Shown: positions 19,242 to 29,742, numbered from the stretch's first letter. The stretch: DNA of 64,000 nt from Synechococcus sp. CC9902 (GCF_000012505.1 NC_007513.1:1-64000); one strand, 5' to 3'. The notes: generated by a model not told the origin, from the sequence alone. Made by a program: numbers and translations.

Positions 19242-20481
19242 AGCAGCGGACAGCTGGAATCTGGTGGTGATTGGTGGTGGCGCCGCTGGATTTATGGCCG
19301 CCATCACCGCTGCTGAGCAGGGAGTCCAGAGCGTGCTCGTGCTGGAGGGCACCCCAGAGCTCCTCAACAAAGTTCGAATCAGTGGTGGTGGTCGCTGCAA
19401 CGTCACCCACGCCTGTTGGGATCCGGCTGAACTTGTGGGTCATTACCCCCGCGGTCAGAGGGCATTGCGAGGAATGTTCAGTCGGTTTGCTGCAGGAGAT
19501 GCCATCGCTTGGTTTGCGGATCGAGGTTTGGTTCTCATTGAGGAGGCTGATGGTCGGATGTTTCCGCAGCAGAACCGTTCGGAGGCGGTGATTCAGTGCC
19601 TGAAGCAGGCTGCTCTGACGGCTGGTGTGCAGGTGCAAACGCGGGTGATGGTGCAGCGTTTATCAGCGCAGTTAGAGGGCGGTTTTGTAGTGGGTGGCCG
19701 CGGCTTGGATCAGCCGTTGTTAGCTCAAAAGGTGATGTTGGCCACTGGCGGCCATCCCAGCGGCAGGAAGATGGCCGAAAACCTTGGTCATCAGCTCGTT
19801 CCACCGGTCCCATCGTTGTTCAGCCTTTCGCTGAACGCGTCCGTTTTGGCGGCTTGCAGCGGTATTGCTGTGGATGATGTCGGCTTGGACCTGAAGCTCA
19901 ACGACCAGCGCTTCCGGCACGTCGGACGCGTGTTGATCACCCACCGCGGACTGAGTGGTCCTGCCACCCTTCGACTTTCTGCGTTTGCTGCTCGCGCCTT
20001 GCATGGGAGTCGCTATCGGGGAGAACTCAGGGTGGATTGGAGTGCTGGCCTGGGGCGCTCTGGGGTGGAGCAACGTTTGCAGCAGTGGCGACAGGTGGAA
20101 GCGCGTCGCAGTGTGGGCGCCGCTAAGCCGTTTGATCACCTTCCCAGGCGGCTTTGGCAGGCATTTTTGAACTTGGCTGGAGTGGATGGGGAAGGCCGTT
20201 GGGCCGACTTTTCCGCCAAAGCGCAGCGCAAGTTGATCGAGATTCTCTGCGCTCAGTGTTTACCGATCGTGGGGCGTGGTCCCTTTGGCGAGGAGTTCGT
20301 GACCGCCGGTGGAGTGGCTCTTGGCGATGTGAATCTTGCAACAATGGAAAGCCGGCGCTGTCCTGGGCTGTTCATCGCTGGAGAGTTGCTGGATGTGGAT
20401 GGAGTGACCGGGGGGTTTAACTTCCAGGCCTGCTGGAGTGGTGGTTGGTTGGCAGGCCAGGCCATTGCCAAGGCAGATTGA
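19168..20481 (+). CDS. HI0933/YhiN-like FAD-dependent oxidoreductase
   Basis: A flavoprotein of 437 residues from ATG at 19168. The Rossmann FAD motif VVIGGGAAGFMAA is at about 33-45, followed by RISGGGRCNVTH (near 75), which typifies the HI0933-like family, and a C-terminal GEFVTAGGVALGDVNLATMESRRCPGLF with GELLDVDG, which binds the flavin. Its substrate is unknown. The first 30 residues are not family-like and overlap msrB. GTG at 19264 would begin just before the Rossmann motif and avoid the overlap, so the start is uncertain. Confidence 0.88.
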   Translation: MTDPDQLESVTATTESPSSSALQPEAADSWNLVVIGGGAAGFMAAITAAEQGVQSVLVLEGTPELLNKVRISGGGRCNVTHACWDPAELVGHYPRGQRALRGMFSRFAAGDAIAWFADRGLVLIEEADGRMFPQQNRSEAVIQCLKQAALTAGVQVQTRVMVQRLSAQLEGGFVVGGRGLDQPLLAQKVMLATGGHPSGRKMAENLGHQLVPPVPSLFSLSLNASVLAACSGIAVDDVGLDLKLNDQRFRHVGRVLITHRGLSGPATLRLSAFAARALHGSRYRGELRVDWSAGLGRSGVEQRLQQWRQVEARRSVGAAKPFDHLPRRLWQAFLNLAGVDGEGRWADFSAKAQRKLIEILCAQCLPIVGRGPFGEEFVTAGGVALGDVNLATMESRRCPGLFIAGELLDVDGVTGGFNFQACWSGGWLAGQAIAKAD

Positions 20482-20488
20482 ATGATGG

Positions 20489-20548
20489 GTTGATTGATTA
20501 AAGAGAATTTTTTCTTAAGTAAGAATTATCTTCGAAAAATCAATCAAC
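20489..20548. terminator. Bidirectional terminator-like inverted repeat
   Basis: GTTGATTGATT (20489-20499) is perfectly repeated in inverse as AATCAATCAAC (20538-20548). Nested inside is the palindrome TTCTTAAGTAAGAA (20512-20525), preceded by a T run on the plus strand. It lies between a plus-strand gene ending at 20481 and a minus-strand small gene whose stop codon is inside the right arm, which fits a shared terminator. Confidence 0.5.
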
Positions 20549-20711
20549 AACTCCAGTCGTCAGGACTGATCTCCGGAATGGCACCCTGCAGCAGGTCTTT
20601 GCTGCGACTCAGTTGATCGGGATTTGGGACCGTCCGTTGCAGGAGCAATTCCAGCTCAAACCGCTGTCGGGCGCCGTTGTTGGCATCAGAACTCGGCTGA
20701 GTCAGGGTCAT
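20544..20711 (-). CDS. Small protein of 55 residues, function unknown
   Basis: Reading the minus strand from ATG at 20711 gives an uninterrupted 55-residue frame. It begins MTLTQPSSDANNG, continues RQRFELELLLQRTVPNP and ends AIPEISPDDWSC. The composition is soluble and acidic with one predicted amphipathic helix (about 15-26) and no signal or membrane segment. It lies between a flavoprotein gene and grpE in a stretch that would otherwise be 320 bases without a gene. Protein-like composition and a terminator at its end argue that it is real, but no motif was recognised and no ribosome-binding site is obvious. Confidence 0.7.
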   Translation of the reverse strand: MTLTQPSSDANNGARQRFELELLLQRTVPNPDQLSRSKDLLQGAIPEISPDDWSC

Positions 20712-20800
20712 CGATCAGAACGAGGTGCGGGCTTCCGCAGCTTGTGGGAGGAGAGCTTTTTCCTACAACATGTCTACATAGCAATCCCTGAGCGGTCAGC

Positions 20801-21475
20801 ATGAGCGGCGACGCCTCCACTTCAGCGCAGGATCAAAACGTCGAATCCAACGATGTTCCCGCGATTCCGGACGTCGATGCCGGCACCCCGATTGATCCTG
20901 TTGTGGAGGAAACTCCCACGTTGGACACGGAAATCGATCCAGCGAACCGCCTCCAGCAGCTTGAGCAGGAACTCAATTCCCTGAAGCAAGAACACGAAGC
21001 AGTTCAATCGCAGTACATGCGCATCGCGGCGGATTTCGACAATTTTCGAAAGCGTCAGGCGCGTGATCAAGACGACCTACGTCAGCAGCTGGTCTGCTCA
21101 ACGCTCACTGAAATCCTTCCTGTGGTGGACAATTTCGAGCGCGCCCGTCAGCAGCTCAACCCTGAAGGGGAAGAAGCCCAGGCCCTCCATCGCAGTTATC
21201 AGGGCCTCTACAAACAGCTTGTCGATGTGTTGAAGCAGCAAGGTGTCGCGCGGATGGAAGTTGTTGGCCAAGAGTTCGATCCAACTCTCCACGAGGCAGT
21301 GCTTCGGGAAGAAAATCAGGAGCATGCGGAAGACATCGTTTGTGAGGAGCTCCAACGGGGTTATCACCGTGATGGCAGGGTTCTGCGACACGCCATGGTG
21401 AAAGTGTCGATGGGGCCAGGGCCAGAAAGCAGCTCAGATGCAGCATCGGAACAGCCCCAAGAGGGTGACGCCTGA
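20801..21475 (+). CDS. grpE: Nucleotide exchange factor GrpE
   Basis: GrpE releases ADP from DnaK during chaperone cycling. The 224-residue protein has an acidic, low-complexity N-terminus (about 1-45), a long coiled coil (about 48-95) and the C-terminal beta domain ([13 protein letters not shown]-like [14 protein letters not shown] near 155). [11 protein letters not shown] and [10 protein letters not shown] are family hallmarks. The gene starts with ATG, and its TGA overlaps the dnaJ ATG by one base. DnaK itself is not in the window. No CIRCE element was seen upstream. Confidence 0.96.
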   Translation: MSGDASTSAQDQNVESNDVPAIPDVDAGTPIDPVVEETPTLDTEIDPANRLQQLEQELNSLKQEHEAVQSQYMRIAADFDNFRKRQARDQDDLRQQLVCSTLTEILPVVDNFERARQQLNPEGEEAQALHRSYQGLYKQLVDVLKQQGVARMEVVGQEFDPTLHEAVLREENQEHAEDIVCEELQRGYHRDGRVLRHAMVKVSMGPGPESSSDAASEQPQEGDA

Positions 21476-22605
21476 TGGCCGACTATTACGACCTGCTTGG
21501 GGTAAGTCGGGATGCCGATGCGGATTCACTGAAGCGTGCCTACCGGAAGATGGCTCGTCAGTACCACCCGGACATCAATAAAGAAGCGGGCGCCGAAGAC
21601 AAGTTCAAGGAAATCGGTCGCGCCTACGAGGTCTTGAACGACCCCCAGACTCGGGCCCGATACGACCAGTTTGGAGAAGCTGGCGTTGGGGGTGCAGCCG
21701 GTGGCCCAGACATGGGCGACATGGGCGGTTTTTCCGACTTATTCGAGACGTTTTTCCAGGGATTTGGTGGTCCGGGTGCTTCGGGGGGGCGCCCACGACG
21801 GCGTGGGCCTCAGCAAGGGGATGACCTCCGCTACGACCTCACGATTGATTTTGAGCAGGCGGTCTTCGGTCAAGAGCAGGAAATCAAGATTCCGCATTTG
21901 GAGACCTGCGACACCTGCGGTGGAAGTGGTGCCAAACCCGGCAGCTCTCCCACAACTTGTGGAACCTGTGGTGGTGCTGGGCAAGTGAGGCGAGCCACGC
22001 GAACACCGTTTGGCAGCTTTACCCAGGTGGCGGAGTGCCCCAATTGCGAGGGCACCGGCCAAGTGATTGCCGATCCCTGTGGAGCTTGTGGGGGCCAAGG
22101 AGTTCACCAGGTGCGTAAAAAGCTGCGCATCAACATTCCCGCTGGGGTCGATACCGGCACGCGTTTGCGCGTTTCCGGTGAAGGCAATGCCGGCCCTCGG
22201 GGGGGTCCGTCGGGGGATCTCTACGTTTTTCTAACGGTTAAGTCCCATCCCCGTTTGCGTCGTGATGGTCTCAACCTTCTCTCTGAAGTGAAGGTCAGTT
22301 ATCTCCAGGCCATCCTCGGCGACACGATTGAAGTGGAAACCGTTGAAGGCAAGCAAGAACTCGACATTCCAGCGGGAACACAGCCCGGCACCGTCTTGAC
22401 CTTGGCCAATCAGGGGATCCCCAAATTGGGCAACCCTGTTGCCCGCGGCGATCAGCGCATCACGGTCACGGTGGAACTGCCGAAGCGCATTTCCGATCCT
22501 GAGCGGGAACTGTTGGAGCGTTTGGCGGGTCACCACTCCGCTCGAGGGAAGCAACACCACCATCACAACAGTGGACTGTTTGCCCGCTTGTTTGGCCAGA
22601 AATGA
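21475..22605 (+). CDS. dnaJ: Chaperone protein DnaJ (type I)
   Basis: DnaJ stimulates DnaK ATPase and presents unfolded clients. The 376-residue protein has all three regions of a type I J-protein: the J domain with YHPDIN (HPD near residue 33), a Gly/Phe-rich linker (about 75-110), and a zinc centre of four motifs ([32 protein letters not shown], about 143-208). The C-terminal peptide-binding domains follow, and a His-rich stretch (KQHHHHH-like) is near the end. It is embedded in an overlapping cluster: its ATG overlaps grpE and its stop overlaps the next gene. Confidence 0.97.
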   Translation: MADYYDLLGVSRDADADSLKRAYRKMARQYHPDINKEAGAEDKFKEIGRAYEVLNDPQTRARYDQFGEAGVGGAAGGPDMGDMGGFSDLFETFFQGFGGPGASGGRPRRRGPQQGDDLRYDLTIDFEQAVFGQEQEIKIPHLETCDTCGGSGAKPGSSPTTCGTCGGAGQVRRATRTPFGSFTQVAECPNCEGTGQVIADPCGACGGQGVHQVRKKLRINIPAGVDTGTRLRVSGEGNAGPRGGPSGDLYVFLTVKSHPRLRRDGLNLLSEVKVSYLQAILGDTIEVETVEGKQELDIPAGTQPGTVLTLANQGIPKLGNPVARGDQRITVTVELPKRISDPERELLERLAGHHSARGKQHHHHNSGLFARLFGQK

Positions 22606-22832
22606 CGGACTCCCGTTCCCTCGATTTGAGAGGAACCCCTTGTCCGGTCAACTTCGTCCGTTGCAAGCTCACTTTGGAAACCATGCATCCGGGCGATCAA
22701 CTCGATGTTGATCTCGATCGTGGTGAACCCGAGGAGATGGTGGTGCCTGGATTGCGCGATGCAGGCCACCAGGTGGTCGTGTCTGGGGATGATCCAGCCT
22801 GGGTGCACCTGCAGGTGACCTGTGGTGGCTGA
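22602..22832 (+). CDS. TusA/SirA-like sulfur carrier protein
   Basis: A 76-residue protein with the family motif [14 protein letters not shown]; Cys14 in the Cys-Pro pair is the expected persulfide carrier. The rest follows the compact two-layer TusA fold ([28 protein letters not shown]). TusA relays sulfur for tRNA thiolation or other transfer reactions, and which acceptor applies here is not shown. Its ATG overlaps the dnaJ stop by four bases, and it overlaps rsgA by 11, so it is translated as part of the chaperone run. Confidence 0.88.
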   Translation: MTDSRSLDLRGTPCPVNFVRCKLTLETMHPGDQLDVDLDRGEPEEMVVPGLRDAGHQVVVSGDDPAWVHLQVTCGG

Positions 22833-23727
22833 TGGCAGAGACGGGATTGTTGTAGCGCTGCAAGCCAACTACCTCGAGGTCGAGCTGGATGCTGCTCCGG
22901 AGGGATGTCCAGCACGATTGTTGTGCACCCGTCGGTCGCGTCTGACCCACCGAGGTCAGGAAGTCAATGTCGGGGATCGGGTTCGGGTCGATGCGATTGA
23001 TGCCAATGCGGCGAGAGCTGTGGTGTCTGAGGTTTCCCCTCGCCAGAGCTGGTTGACGCGGCCACCGGTGGCCAATGTGTCGTTGGTGGTGGTGGCGCTG
23101 GCGGTGGATCAGCCTGCCTTTGATCCCGATCAGGCGAGTCGGTTCCTCCTCACGGCTGAACGCACGGGTTTGGATGTGCAGCTGGTTCTTACAAAAGTGG
23201 ATCTTGTCTCTGCGGAAGCGTTAACCCAGCTGTGTGAGCGCTTGCGCGGTTGGGGGTATGACCCCCTTCCCCTCTCGAGCGAATCCGGTTCTGGGATAAA
23301 GGTGTTGCAAAAGCGATTGCAGAGCACAACGCTTGCGGTGCTTTGTGGCCCCTCAGGTGTTGGAAAAAGCAGCGTGCTGAACAGTCTTTTGCCCCATTTG
23401 TCGCTTCGGGTTGGTGCGGTTTCAGGGCGGTTGCAGCGGGGGCGTCATACGACGCGGCACGTGGAGTTGTTCCCGATTGGGGACGAGGCCAGAGTGGCTG
23501 ATACGCCAGGTTTTAACCGCCCGGAGTTGCCGGATGACCCCCATGAGTTGGGGGTTTTGTTCCCAGAGTTACGACGTCAATTGGATCCATGGCCATGTCG
23601 GTTTCGCGACTGCTTGCATCGCGGTGAACCTGGGTGTGGTGTGTCCAAATCGTGGGAGCGTTATGGCCTCTACATCAAGGCATTGGACGAGGTTGTCAGC
23701 CTCAGCCGCCCATCCCGGGGAGGTTGA
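22822..23727 (+). CDS. rsgA: Ribosome small-subunit-dependent GTPase RsgA
   Basis: RsgA is a circularly permuted GTPase that checks late 30S subunit maturation. The 301-residue protein shows an N-terminal OB fold ([13 protein letters not shown]), then permuted motifs: LTKVDLVS (G4) at about 116, [12 protein letters not shown] (G1) near 176 and [10 protein letters not shown] (G3) near 225. The zinc-binding end contains [14 protein letters not shown]. The start is GTG at 22822, inside the preceding gene, with a second GTG directly after. The 3' end overlaps the convergent ybaB-like gene by 26 bases. Confidence 0.95.
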   Translation: MVADGRDGIVVALQANYLEVELDAAPEGCPARLLCTRRSRLTHRGQEVNVGDRVRVDAIDANAARAVVSEVSPRQSWLTRPPVANVSLVVVALAVDQPAFDPDQASRFLLTAERTGLDVQLVLTKVDLVSAEALTQLCERLRGWGYDPLPLSSESGSGIKVLQKRLQSTTLAVLCGPSGVGKSSVLNSLLPHLSLRVGAVSGRLQRGRHTTRHVELFPIGDEARVADTPGFNRPELPDDPHELGVLFPELRRQLDPWPCRFRDCLHRGEPGCGVSKSWERYGLYIKALDEVVSLSRPSRGG

Positions 23728-24043
23728 GGTTCAAGCCGCCTGTGAGCTCCTCCATGCGGCCTTTCATTGTGGCTGTGGATTGTTCATAGGCTGCTTGAAG
23801 GGCTTCAAGCGTTGCTGTTTCACAGGCCTCGGCACCGTCTTGAACGAGTGCTGGATCGAGACGGACGCGCAGAGGCTGTTGGTTGCCAGAGAGCCAAACA
23901 CTGGCGCGGCCATCGGAGTTTTTGCCCTCGATCTCCATGCCATCCAACTCTTCTTGAAGAGCTTGGGCGTCTTGCTGGATCTGTTGCGCCTTGCGGAAGG
24001 CTTCGGTGAGCTGACCGAAATTGGGGAGTCCGAAGCCTGCCAT
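23702..24043 (-). CDS. YbaB/EbfC family nucleoid-associated protein
   Basis: A 113-residue protein of the YbaB/EbfC family, small dimeric DNA-binding proteins. The long N-terminal helix with [25 protein letters not shown] (about 14-38) and the strand [18 protein letters not shown] are typical. A methionine- and glycine-rich C-terminal tail ([21 protein letters not shown]) is also common. In many bacteria the gene follows dnaX with recR; here it follows murB, 24 bases downstream. Its end overlaps rsgA. Confidence 0.92.
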   Translation of the reverse strand: MAGFGLPNFGQLTEAFRKAQQIQQDAQALQEELDGMEIEGKNSDGRASVWLSGNQQPLRVRLDPALVQDGAEACETATLEALQAAYEQSTATMKGRMEELTGGLNLNLPGMGG

Positions 24044-24067
24044 TGAGATTCTGAATGAGCGGGCAGA

Positions 24068-24964
24068 TTAAGCGGTGGCAGCAAATCCCAGTCGTTTGAC
24101 TTCTGGGTGGAGGCGAAGTCCGTGTTCGGCTTCAACACGGTCTTGCACCAAATGAATCAATGCATCGATGTCGTTGGCCTGGGCATCGCCAATGTTCACG
24201 ATGAAATTGGCGTGCATGGTGGACACTTCAGCACCACCGATGCGGGTTCCTTTGAGCCCCAAATTTTCGATCAGCTTCCCAGCCTTTTGCGGTTCAGGAT
24301 TGCGAAACACGCTGCCGCAACTTGGTTGCTGATAAGGCTGGGTGGTTGTTCGGTGGTTGAGATTTTCTTTCGTGACACGACTCAGTTCCTTTGGGTCATG
24401 GCCGGGCTCGAGCTGAAAACGTGCGGACAGCACAACGAAGTTGTCCGCTTGTAGCCGGCTGTGGCGGTAGGCGAAATCCAGTTCATCGCAATGCAGATCA
24501 AAGCTTTCTCCGCCTTGTTTCGGCATCACCCGAACCGAAATCAAAGAATCTGCCGTGCACCCTCCTTGTGCTCCGGCGTTCATCACAGCGGCACCACCAA
24601 CCGTTCCTGGGATCCCCACGGCCCACTCCAGTCCGTGGAGTCCGGCGCGGGCTGCTCGTCTAGCAAGGGAAGGGATGGGTTCACCAGCCAGGGCTTCCAC
24701 AACACCGGCTTCGACGTCGATGCTGTGATCTTGCAATTTGCGTAAGCAGAGGCTCAGCCCAGGCAATCCATCGTCGTGAATGAGCAGGTTGGAGCCGGCT
24801 CCAATCACTTGGCAGGGAACCCCTTTGTGTTCGGCCCATTCCACCCACGCGATGGTTTCGGCAATCGTCGTGGGCTCCGCCAGCCATTGGGCAGGTCCAC
24901 CGACCCGCCAGGTGGTGTAGTCCGCCAACTTGGCGTTGGCATGGGGGGGCGATAGCTGCGTCAT
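24068..24964 (-). CDS. murB: UDP-N-acetylenolpyruvoylglucosamine reductase
   Basis: MurB reduces UDP-GlcNAc-enolpyruvate to UDP-MurNAc with NADPH and FAD in peptidoglycan synthesis. The 298-residue protein has the FAD-binding stretch [18 protein letters not shown] (about 55-72), [19 protein letters not shown] (about 115-132) and the late GSVFRNP (near 220) with the catalytic serine. The length fits type II MurB. Its ATG overlaps the murC stop by four bases, so the two are translationally coupled. Confidence 0.96.
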   Translation of the reverse strand: MTQLSPPHANAKLADYTTWRVGGPAQWLAEPTTIAETIAWVEWAEHKGVPCQVIGAGSNLLIHDDGLPGLSLCLRKLQDHSIDVEAGVVEALAGEPIPSLARRAARAGLHGLEWAVGIPGTVGGAAVMNAGAQGGCTADSLISVRVMPKQGGESFDLHCDELDFAYRHSRLQADNFVVLSARFQLEPGHDPKELSRVTKENLNHRTTTQPYQQPSCGSVFRNPEPQKAGKLIENLGLKGTRIGGAEVSTMHANFIVNIGDAQANDIDALIHLVQDRVEAEHGLRLHPEVKRLGFAATA

Positions 24965-26367
24965 TCGGTCAGTCGTCCCCAGAGGCTGTTCACGGTGCCA
25001 GCTCCCATGGCGAGCACAAGGTCATCAGGCCGGCTGCGTTGCTTCACCAGATCGGTGAGCTGATTGAGATTCTCCGCAACCTCGATTTCGAGGTCTGGTC
25101 GCAACGATCGGATGCGTTGGGCGAGCGCGTTGCTGCAAACGCCAGGAATTGTTTGTTCACCGGCCGCATAAACCGGAGCAAGAAGGAGTGCGTCACAGTT
25201 TTGAAGTGCTTCGGCAAAGGCTTCAAAAAATTGTTGGGTGCGACTGAAACGGTGTGGTTGAAACACGGCCACGAGTCGTTGTGGTGGTGATGGAAGCGGA
25301 CTGCGCCCACTGCTCACCATGAGTTGCGCCATCGTCAACGTCGCGCGCACTTCGCTGGGATGGTGGGCGTAGTCATCAACGATGTGCCGCCCCTCCCAGG
25401 TGCCCCTTAGATCAAAGCGGCGGCCAGGGGCTTGGAGTTGAGCCAGGCCTTCGACCAACGCTTCAAACGGAATACCTTCCATCCGGCAAGCCGCTAAGGC
25501 AGCCGTGGCGTTGCTCAAATTGTGGAGACCAGCCATCGGCAAGGTGAAGTCACCCACTGCAGAGCCGTTCTCGTAAAACCGCGCCGTACATCGATCGCCA
25601 TCAAGTTGCAGTGGCAAAGCTGCGAAGGCAATGTTCTCGCTTTGCTTGTTCGACCACCAGGCTGTCGGCTCAAAATGCTCCTGAAGGATTGGGTCGTCGT
25701 AGTTCGCGATCAACCGTTCGCAACCCCCACCAAAACGTTGCAGGGTTGAGATCAGATCATCCAAGCCGTCGTAATGGTCGGTGTGATCGAGTTCCAGGTT
25801 GGTGATCACCCCAAGGCTGGGCCTGAACTTCACGAGCGATCCGTCGGATTCGTCTGCTTCGGCTACCAACAACCGACCTTGACCGGAATGACCGTTGCTG
25901 CCAAGGCATGGAACAACCCCACCAATCACGGCGGTGGGATCTTCACCGGCTTCGATCAGCAAGGTGGTGATCAGTGTGCTGGTGGTTGTTTTTCCGTGAC
26001 TCCCCGCCACAGCAATCGAGGCTTGTTGATCGATCAGGGCAGCCAGGAGATCCGATCGATGCCAGATCGCCAGCTGATGCGCGCGGGCGTTTTCTAACTC
26101 GGGATTGGTGTCTGGAATTGCTGTGCTGATCACCACCACCGGTGGCTGCTGATTTGTGGCGAGCACCGATTGAATGCATTCAGCGGTTTGCTCTTTAAAA
26201 ACGGTGACGCCTCGACTTTCAAGATGCTGAACCGTGGGGTTGTCACGGGGGTCCGAACCGCTGACTGGGTGGCCGCGGTCTACCAAAATTTTTGCCAGCG
26301 CCGACATCCCAATACCGCCTACACCGATGAAATGAACAGGTGTTTGGGGCGTGAGCAGGCGTGGCAA
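24961..26367 (-). CDS. murC: UDP-N-acetylmuramate--L-alanine ligase
   Basis: MurC adds the first amino acid, L-alanine, to UDP-MurNAc. The 468-residue protein has the nucleotide-binding [14 protein letters not shown] (about 12-25), the ATP P-loop [11 protein letters not shown] near 120 and EADESDGS near 170. The start appears to be TTG at 26367, with no in-frame ATG or GTG between it and the recognisable domain; alternative starts upstream would need CTG. It heads a two-gene murC-murB operon, divergent from gap2 with 160 bases between. Confidence 0.95.
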   Translation of the reverse strand: MPRLLTPQTPVHFIGVGGIGMSALAKILVDRGHPVSGSDPRDNPTVQHLESRGVTVFKEQTAECIQSVLATNQQPPVVVISTAIPDTNPELENARAHQLAIWHRSDLLAALIDQQASIAVAGSHGKTTTSTLITTLLIEAGEDPTAVIGGVVPCLGSNGHSGQGRLLVAEADESDGSLVKFRPSLGVITNLELDHTDHYDGLDDLISTLQRFGGGCERLIANYDDPILQEHFEPTAWWSNKQSENIAFAALPLQLDGDRCTARFYENGSAVGDFTLPMAGLHNLSNATAALAACRMEGIPFEALVEGLAQLQAPGRRFDLRGTWEGRHIVDDYAHHPSEVRATLTMAQLMVSSGRSPLPSPPQRLVAVFQPHRFSRTQQFFEAFAEALQNCDALLLAPVYAAGEQTIPGVCSNALAQRIRSLRPDLEIEVAENLNQLTDLVKQRSRPDDLVLAMGAGTVNSLWGRLTE

Positions 26368-26482
26368 AGGACGGCTACGAAGGGCTGAAAGATAGGTCAG
26401 TTTTTTGACCTTGTCCCACCGTCGATGGGACGGATTAACCGAGAAATTTCAAAGTTGGGCAAAGAAATTCCGTCAATTTCTG

Positions 26483-26488
26483 TATGAT
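26483..26488 (+). promoter_or_regulatory. Possible -10 element of the gap2 promoter
   Basis: TATGAT lies 40 bases upstream of the gap2 start in the murC-gap2 intergenic region. No convincing -35 box is at the normal distance; TTGGGC (26455-26460) is 22 bases away. The assignment is weak. Confidence 0.35.
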
Positions 26489-26527
26489 CGGCGCCCAAAA
26501 GCATTACGCGGTTTTACCGCTATTTCT

Positions 26528-27553
26528 ATGACCCTGCGCGTTGCGATCAATGGATTCGGCCGAATTGGTCGCAATGTTTTGCGGGGTTGGATCAGCCGTG
26601 GGGCAGATACCGGTTTGGAAATTGTGGGGATGAACTCCACATCTGATCCCAAGACCAGTGCCCACCTACTTACCTACGACTCCATTTTGGGGCGTTTGGA
26701 TCCGTCTGTCGACATCCAAACCACTGATGACACGATGATCATCAACGGCAAAGAGATCAAATTCTTTGCTGACCGCAACCCCCTCAATTGCCCATGGAAG
26801 GATTGGGGCGTTGACCTGGTGATCGAATCCACCGGTGTCTTCAACACTGATGAAAAAGCCAGCATGCATATCCAGGCTGGTGCCAAAAAAGTGATCCTCA
26901 CTGCTCCTGGTAAGGGCGCTGGTGTGGGCACATTTGTGGTGGGCGTCAACGACGATCAGTACCGCCACGAGGATTGGAACATCCTCAGCAACGCCAGCTG
27001 CACCACCAACTGTCTGGCTCCAATCGTCAAAGTTTTGGATCAAAACTTCGGCATGGAGTGGGGTCTGATGACCACCATTCACAGCTACACCGGTGACCAG
27101 CGAATTCTCGACAACAGCCACCGCGACCTGCGTCGTGCCCGTGCTGCTGCCCTGAATATGGTTCCCACCACAACTGGTGCTGCCAAGGCCGTTGCCTTGG
27201 TTTATCCCGAAGTGAAGGGCAAGCTCACCGGTTTTGCCATGCGCGTCCCCACTCCAAACGTGTCGGCAGTTGACCTCACCTTCGGAACATCCAAGGGAGC
27301 AACTGTTGAGCAAGTGCAGGCCGTGATGAAGGAGGCTGCTGAGAACGGAATGAAGGGGATCATCAAGTACAGCGATCTGCCCTTGGTTTCCACCGACTAC
27401 GCCGGTACCAACGAGTCCACCATTTTTGATGCCGACCTCACCTACGCCATGGGTGACAAGGCTGTGAAGATCTTGGCTTGGTACGACAACGAGTGGGGTT
27501 ACAGCCAGCGTGTTGTTGATTTGGCTGAAGTGGTCGCCAAAAACTGGAAGTAA
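26528..27553 (+). CDS. gap2: Glyceraldehyde-3-phosphate dehydrogenase, Calvin-cycle Gap2 type
   Basis: This dehydrogenase reduces 1,3-bisphosphoglycerate during carbon fixation. From ATG at 26528 it is 341 residues. The Rossmann motif [10 protein letters not shown] is at 7-16, the catalytic SNASCTTN has Cys158, and the C-terminal [11 protein letters not shown] is typical. The cyanobacterial Gap2 class can use [16 protein letters not shown] at the cofactor loop (33-43) fits that class rather than NAD-specific Gap1. The open frame continues to 26405, but the upstream part is not conserved and includes the probable promoter. A strong terminator follows. Confidence 0.97.
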   Translation: MTLRVAINGFGRIGRNVLRGWISRGADTGLEIVGMNSTSDPKTSAHLLTYDSILGRLDPSVDIQTTDDTMIINGKEIKFFADRNPLNCPWKDWGVDLVIESTGVFNTDEKASMHIQAGAKKVILTAPGKGAGVGTFVVGVNDDQYRHEDWNILSNASCTTNCLAPIVKVLDQNFGMEWGLMTTIHSYTGDQRILDNSHRDLRRARAAALNMVPTTTGAAKAVALVYPEVKGKLTGFAMRVPTPNVSAVDLTFGTSKGATVEQVQAVMKEAAENGMKGIIKYSDLPLVSTDYAGTNESTIFDADLTYAMGDKAVKILAWYDNEWGYSQRVVDLAEVVAKNWK

Positions 27554-27578
27554 GCCAAGTTTTCATTCATTCAATCAA

Positions 27579-27602
27579 CCCTTCCTTCGGGGAGGGTTTT
27601 TT
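27579..27602 (+). terminator. Rho-independent terminator of gap2
   Basis: CCCTTCC (27579-27585) pairs with GGGAGGG... written GGGAGGG at 27590-27596, with one G-U pair, around a stable TTCG tetraloop, then six T residues. It lies 26 bases after the gap2 stop and just before the end of the convergent thiL gene. Confidence 0.85.
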
Positions 27603-27608
27603 GATGGT

Positions 27609-28604
27609 TCAGAGGATTGGCGTTGTCCTGAAATGGTCGAATCCTCCGGTGTCGATCAGTCGGCGACTGTGCCGCCAGCGGATCATGTTTTTTTCAGCTG
27701 TGATCCAACCGATCTGGCGACTCTGCGGTTGACGGTCGAACCAGCGCTGTGCCCAGGCTTCCGGCAGGCTTAAGACGAGTTCGAAATCTTCGCCGCCTGC
27801 CAGGCACCAGCGATCCCAGAGTTCTCCGCTTGGCCAGTCGTTGGACTGCGGTAAGAGCTTCTCATCGAGGACTGCACCGCACTCACTGCTGCTGCACAGC
27901 CCTTGAATGGCTGCCAGTAATCCATCGCTGCTGTCGGTTCCGCCGGCTCGCCACGGCAACGACTCGGGCTTGCAGTTCAGGAGCTCCTGAAGGGCGGCGA
28001 GACGCGGGATGGGTCTCTGATGCTGATTGACCGCTGCTGTCCGTAAAGCATCGGGAAGGTCGATCCCATGGAGTGCTTTGTCGTTCTGAAGGATGGCTAA
28101 CCCCAGTCGACTGAGTCCATGGGGCCCACTGGTGACAAGGATGTCCCCTGGTTTTGCGTCACCCCGGTGCAAGCGAAGCGGTCCCAGACGCCCGAGTGCA
28201 GTGATCGATAGCAAGCGCTGGCTGCCTTTTGAGCAATCCCCACCGAGAATGACGCCTCCATAGGCATCGAGAGCTGCCCTGAGGCCTGTGTAAACGCCTT
28301 CCACCCAGCTCCAGGGGGTTTCACCCGGTGCAACGAGAGCCACGGTGATCCCATCCACACTGATCGCCCCACTGGCGGCGAGGTCGGAGAGGTTGGCGGC
28401 TACCGCTCGCCATCCCACATCGCTGGGTTTGGTGCTGACGTCACTGAAATGGATCCCGTCCACCAGAACATCGGTATTCACCACGATGGGCCGGGGATCC
28501 GACTCCAGAGCCGCACTGTCGTCGCTTAGTTGGCCTGGAGGAGCAAAGCGAGAGAGCCGTCGCAACAGCTCCGACTCCCCAAGCTCGCCCAGGGTCTCTT
28601 TCAT
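27609..28604 (-). CDS. thiL: Thiamine-monophosphate kinase
   Basis: ThiL phosphorylates thiamine monophosphate to the active cofactor thiamine diphosphate. The 331-residue protein shows the PurM-like fold: GQLSDDSAAL near the N-terminus, VVNTDVLVDGIHF (about 41-53), VGWRAVAANLSDLAASGA, and GGDCSKGS. GTDSSDGLLAA lies near 223 and AGGEDFELVLSLP in the second half. The C-terminus is normal. The start overlaps the stop of the cyclophilin gene by four bases. Together with thiG it indicates own thiamine synthesis. Confidence 0.94.
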   Translation of the reverse strand: MKETLGELGESELLRRLSRFAPPGQLSDDSAALESDPRPIVVNTDVLVDGIHFSDVSTKPSDVGWRAVAANLSDLAASGAISVDGITVALVAPGETPWSWVEGVYTGLRAALDAYGGVILGGDCSKGSQRLLSITALGRLGPLRLHRGDAKPGDILVTSGPHGLSRLGLAILQNDKALHGIDLPDALRTAAVNQHQRPIPRLAALQELLNCKPESLPWRAGGTDSSDGLLAAIQGLCSSSECGAVLDEKLLPQSNDWPSGELWDRWCLAGGEDFELVLSLPEAWAQRWFDRQPQSRQIGWITAEKNMIRWRHSRRLIDTGGFDHFRTTPIL

Positions 28605-29710
28605 GCGTGGGCTTTGAGTTGATTGGCTCCATCAACGACGGTCACTGTTTTGATTGCGTCGTCGACACCAAGCTCTTCGAGCACATCGAAGCCATCAACG
28701 ACGTAGCCGAAGGCAGTGTTGCGTCCATCCACCAAGTTGAGGCCGGCGGGTGTGAGCTCGGCCTCATAGAGAAACATGAAGAACTGGGATGAGCCGTCGT
28801 CGAGTTCGTTGGCTGAGTGGGCCCAGCCCAGGGTGCCAAGGGTGGCAAAGGGAAGGGTTGGTGTGGCTTTAAACAGTCCCACGTCCTCAAACGTCTCGTT
28901 GTAAAGCGTGTCGGCTTCACTAGGAATTCGAATTTCGAGGGGAACGTGCCGTTCTTGCTTCGTTGATGGATCGATGTATCCGATCTCTGGACCCTCGGGG
29001 TCGCCGGTTTGCAGAACGTAAAAATCCTCGGCTCTGTTGAAGGGCAAGCCGTCATAGAAGCCCTTCAGAGCAAGGTCGACAAACGCACCGGAGGTCAGTG
29101 GTGCGTTGTAACCATCCACAACGGTGGTGAGGTCCCCTTTGGTGGTGCTGATGTTGACAACGGCCCGTCCCTGTAAACGAGGCAATGCATCGAATTCGGA
29201 GGGAATGGCTCGTTCGAATCCGTCCTCAACAAGCAAGCGCTCTACGTCACCAATGCGAGTCAGCGTGGTGCGACGGTCGACAATGAAGGCTGGCTTGTCG
29301 ACGGCTTTCACCTGAGCGGCCATTTGCTCTAAGCCGGTATCCACGTCGCTCAGCAGCGCTGTGGCTTGGTCACGGAGTGGCTCTGGAACAGCATCAAGAA
29401 TCGTGTTGCGTCTTGTTTTGAGGAGGGCCTGACTGCGCGACACCGTCTTTCCCAGGGCACTCCAACGTTTTGCCCGTAGGTCGTCGCTCGTGAGTTCCAG
29501 CCGATGTTGCAGCTGACGAATGTCGTCTTGCTCGAAGGGGAGCGCATCGCGAAGGATCGCCGTTGGATCCTTGACGGCATTGCCCTGAGGCAGCCCAGCC
29601 CAGGCAGGGGCTGCCAGGTTGAACAGCGCAACGCTGATTAAGGCGACCAGAACGGCCTTGAAACGCTGATGGGTCAAGGGGGAAGCCCAGTGCTGATGCG
29701 ACTTTGGCAC
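28601..29710 (-). CDS. Lumenal cyclophilin-type peptidyl-prolyl isomerase (TLP40/CYP38-like)
   Basis: A 369-residue exported protein: the signal region 1-38 ends NLAAPAWA before [12 protein letters not shown] helical domain (about 45-170) precedes a divergent cyclophilin domain (about 175-365). [15 protein letters not shown] and [11 protein letters not shown] are recognisable, but the usual active-site tryptophan/histidine region is altered ([11 protein letters not shown]). This architecture matches TLP40/CYP38, which assists photosystem II assembly in the thylakoid lumen, where isomerase activity may be weak or absent. It precedes and overlaps thiL. Confidence 0.9.
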   Translation of the reverse strand: MPKSHQHWASPLTHQRFKAVLVALISVALFNLAAPAWAGLPQGNAVKDPTAILRDALPFEQDDIRQLQHRLELTSDDLRAKRWSALGKTVSRSQALLKTRRNTILDAVPEPLRDQATALLSDVDTGLEQMAAQVKAVDKPAFIVDRRTTLTRIGDVERLLVEDGFERAIPSEFDALPRLQGRAVVNISTTKGDLTTVVDGYNAPLTSGAFVDLALKGFYDGLPFNRAEDFYVLQTGDPEGPEIGYIDPSTKQERHVPLEIRIPSEADTLYNETFEDVGLFKATPTLPFATLGTLGWAHSANELDDGSSQFFMFLYEAELTPAGLNLVDGRNTAFGYVVDGFDVLEELGVDDAIKTVTVVDGANQLKAHA

Positions 29711-29742
29711 AGCCGTATGATCGCCGGAACCGTTCCGTTGGA

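Noticed and set aside
20613-20804. Plus-strand frame of 63 codons before grpE
   Set aside because: It overlaps the small minus-strand gene at 20544-20711, has no protein-like composition, and would run into grpE.
22560-22605. His-rich end of DnaJ as an engineered tag or sequencing artefact
   Set aside because: The HHHHN stretch is inside the normal frame at the natural C-terminus and is followed by the usual terminal residues.
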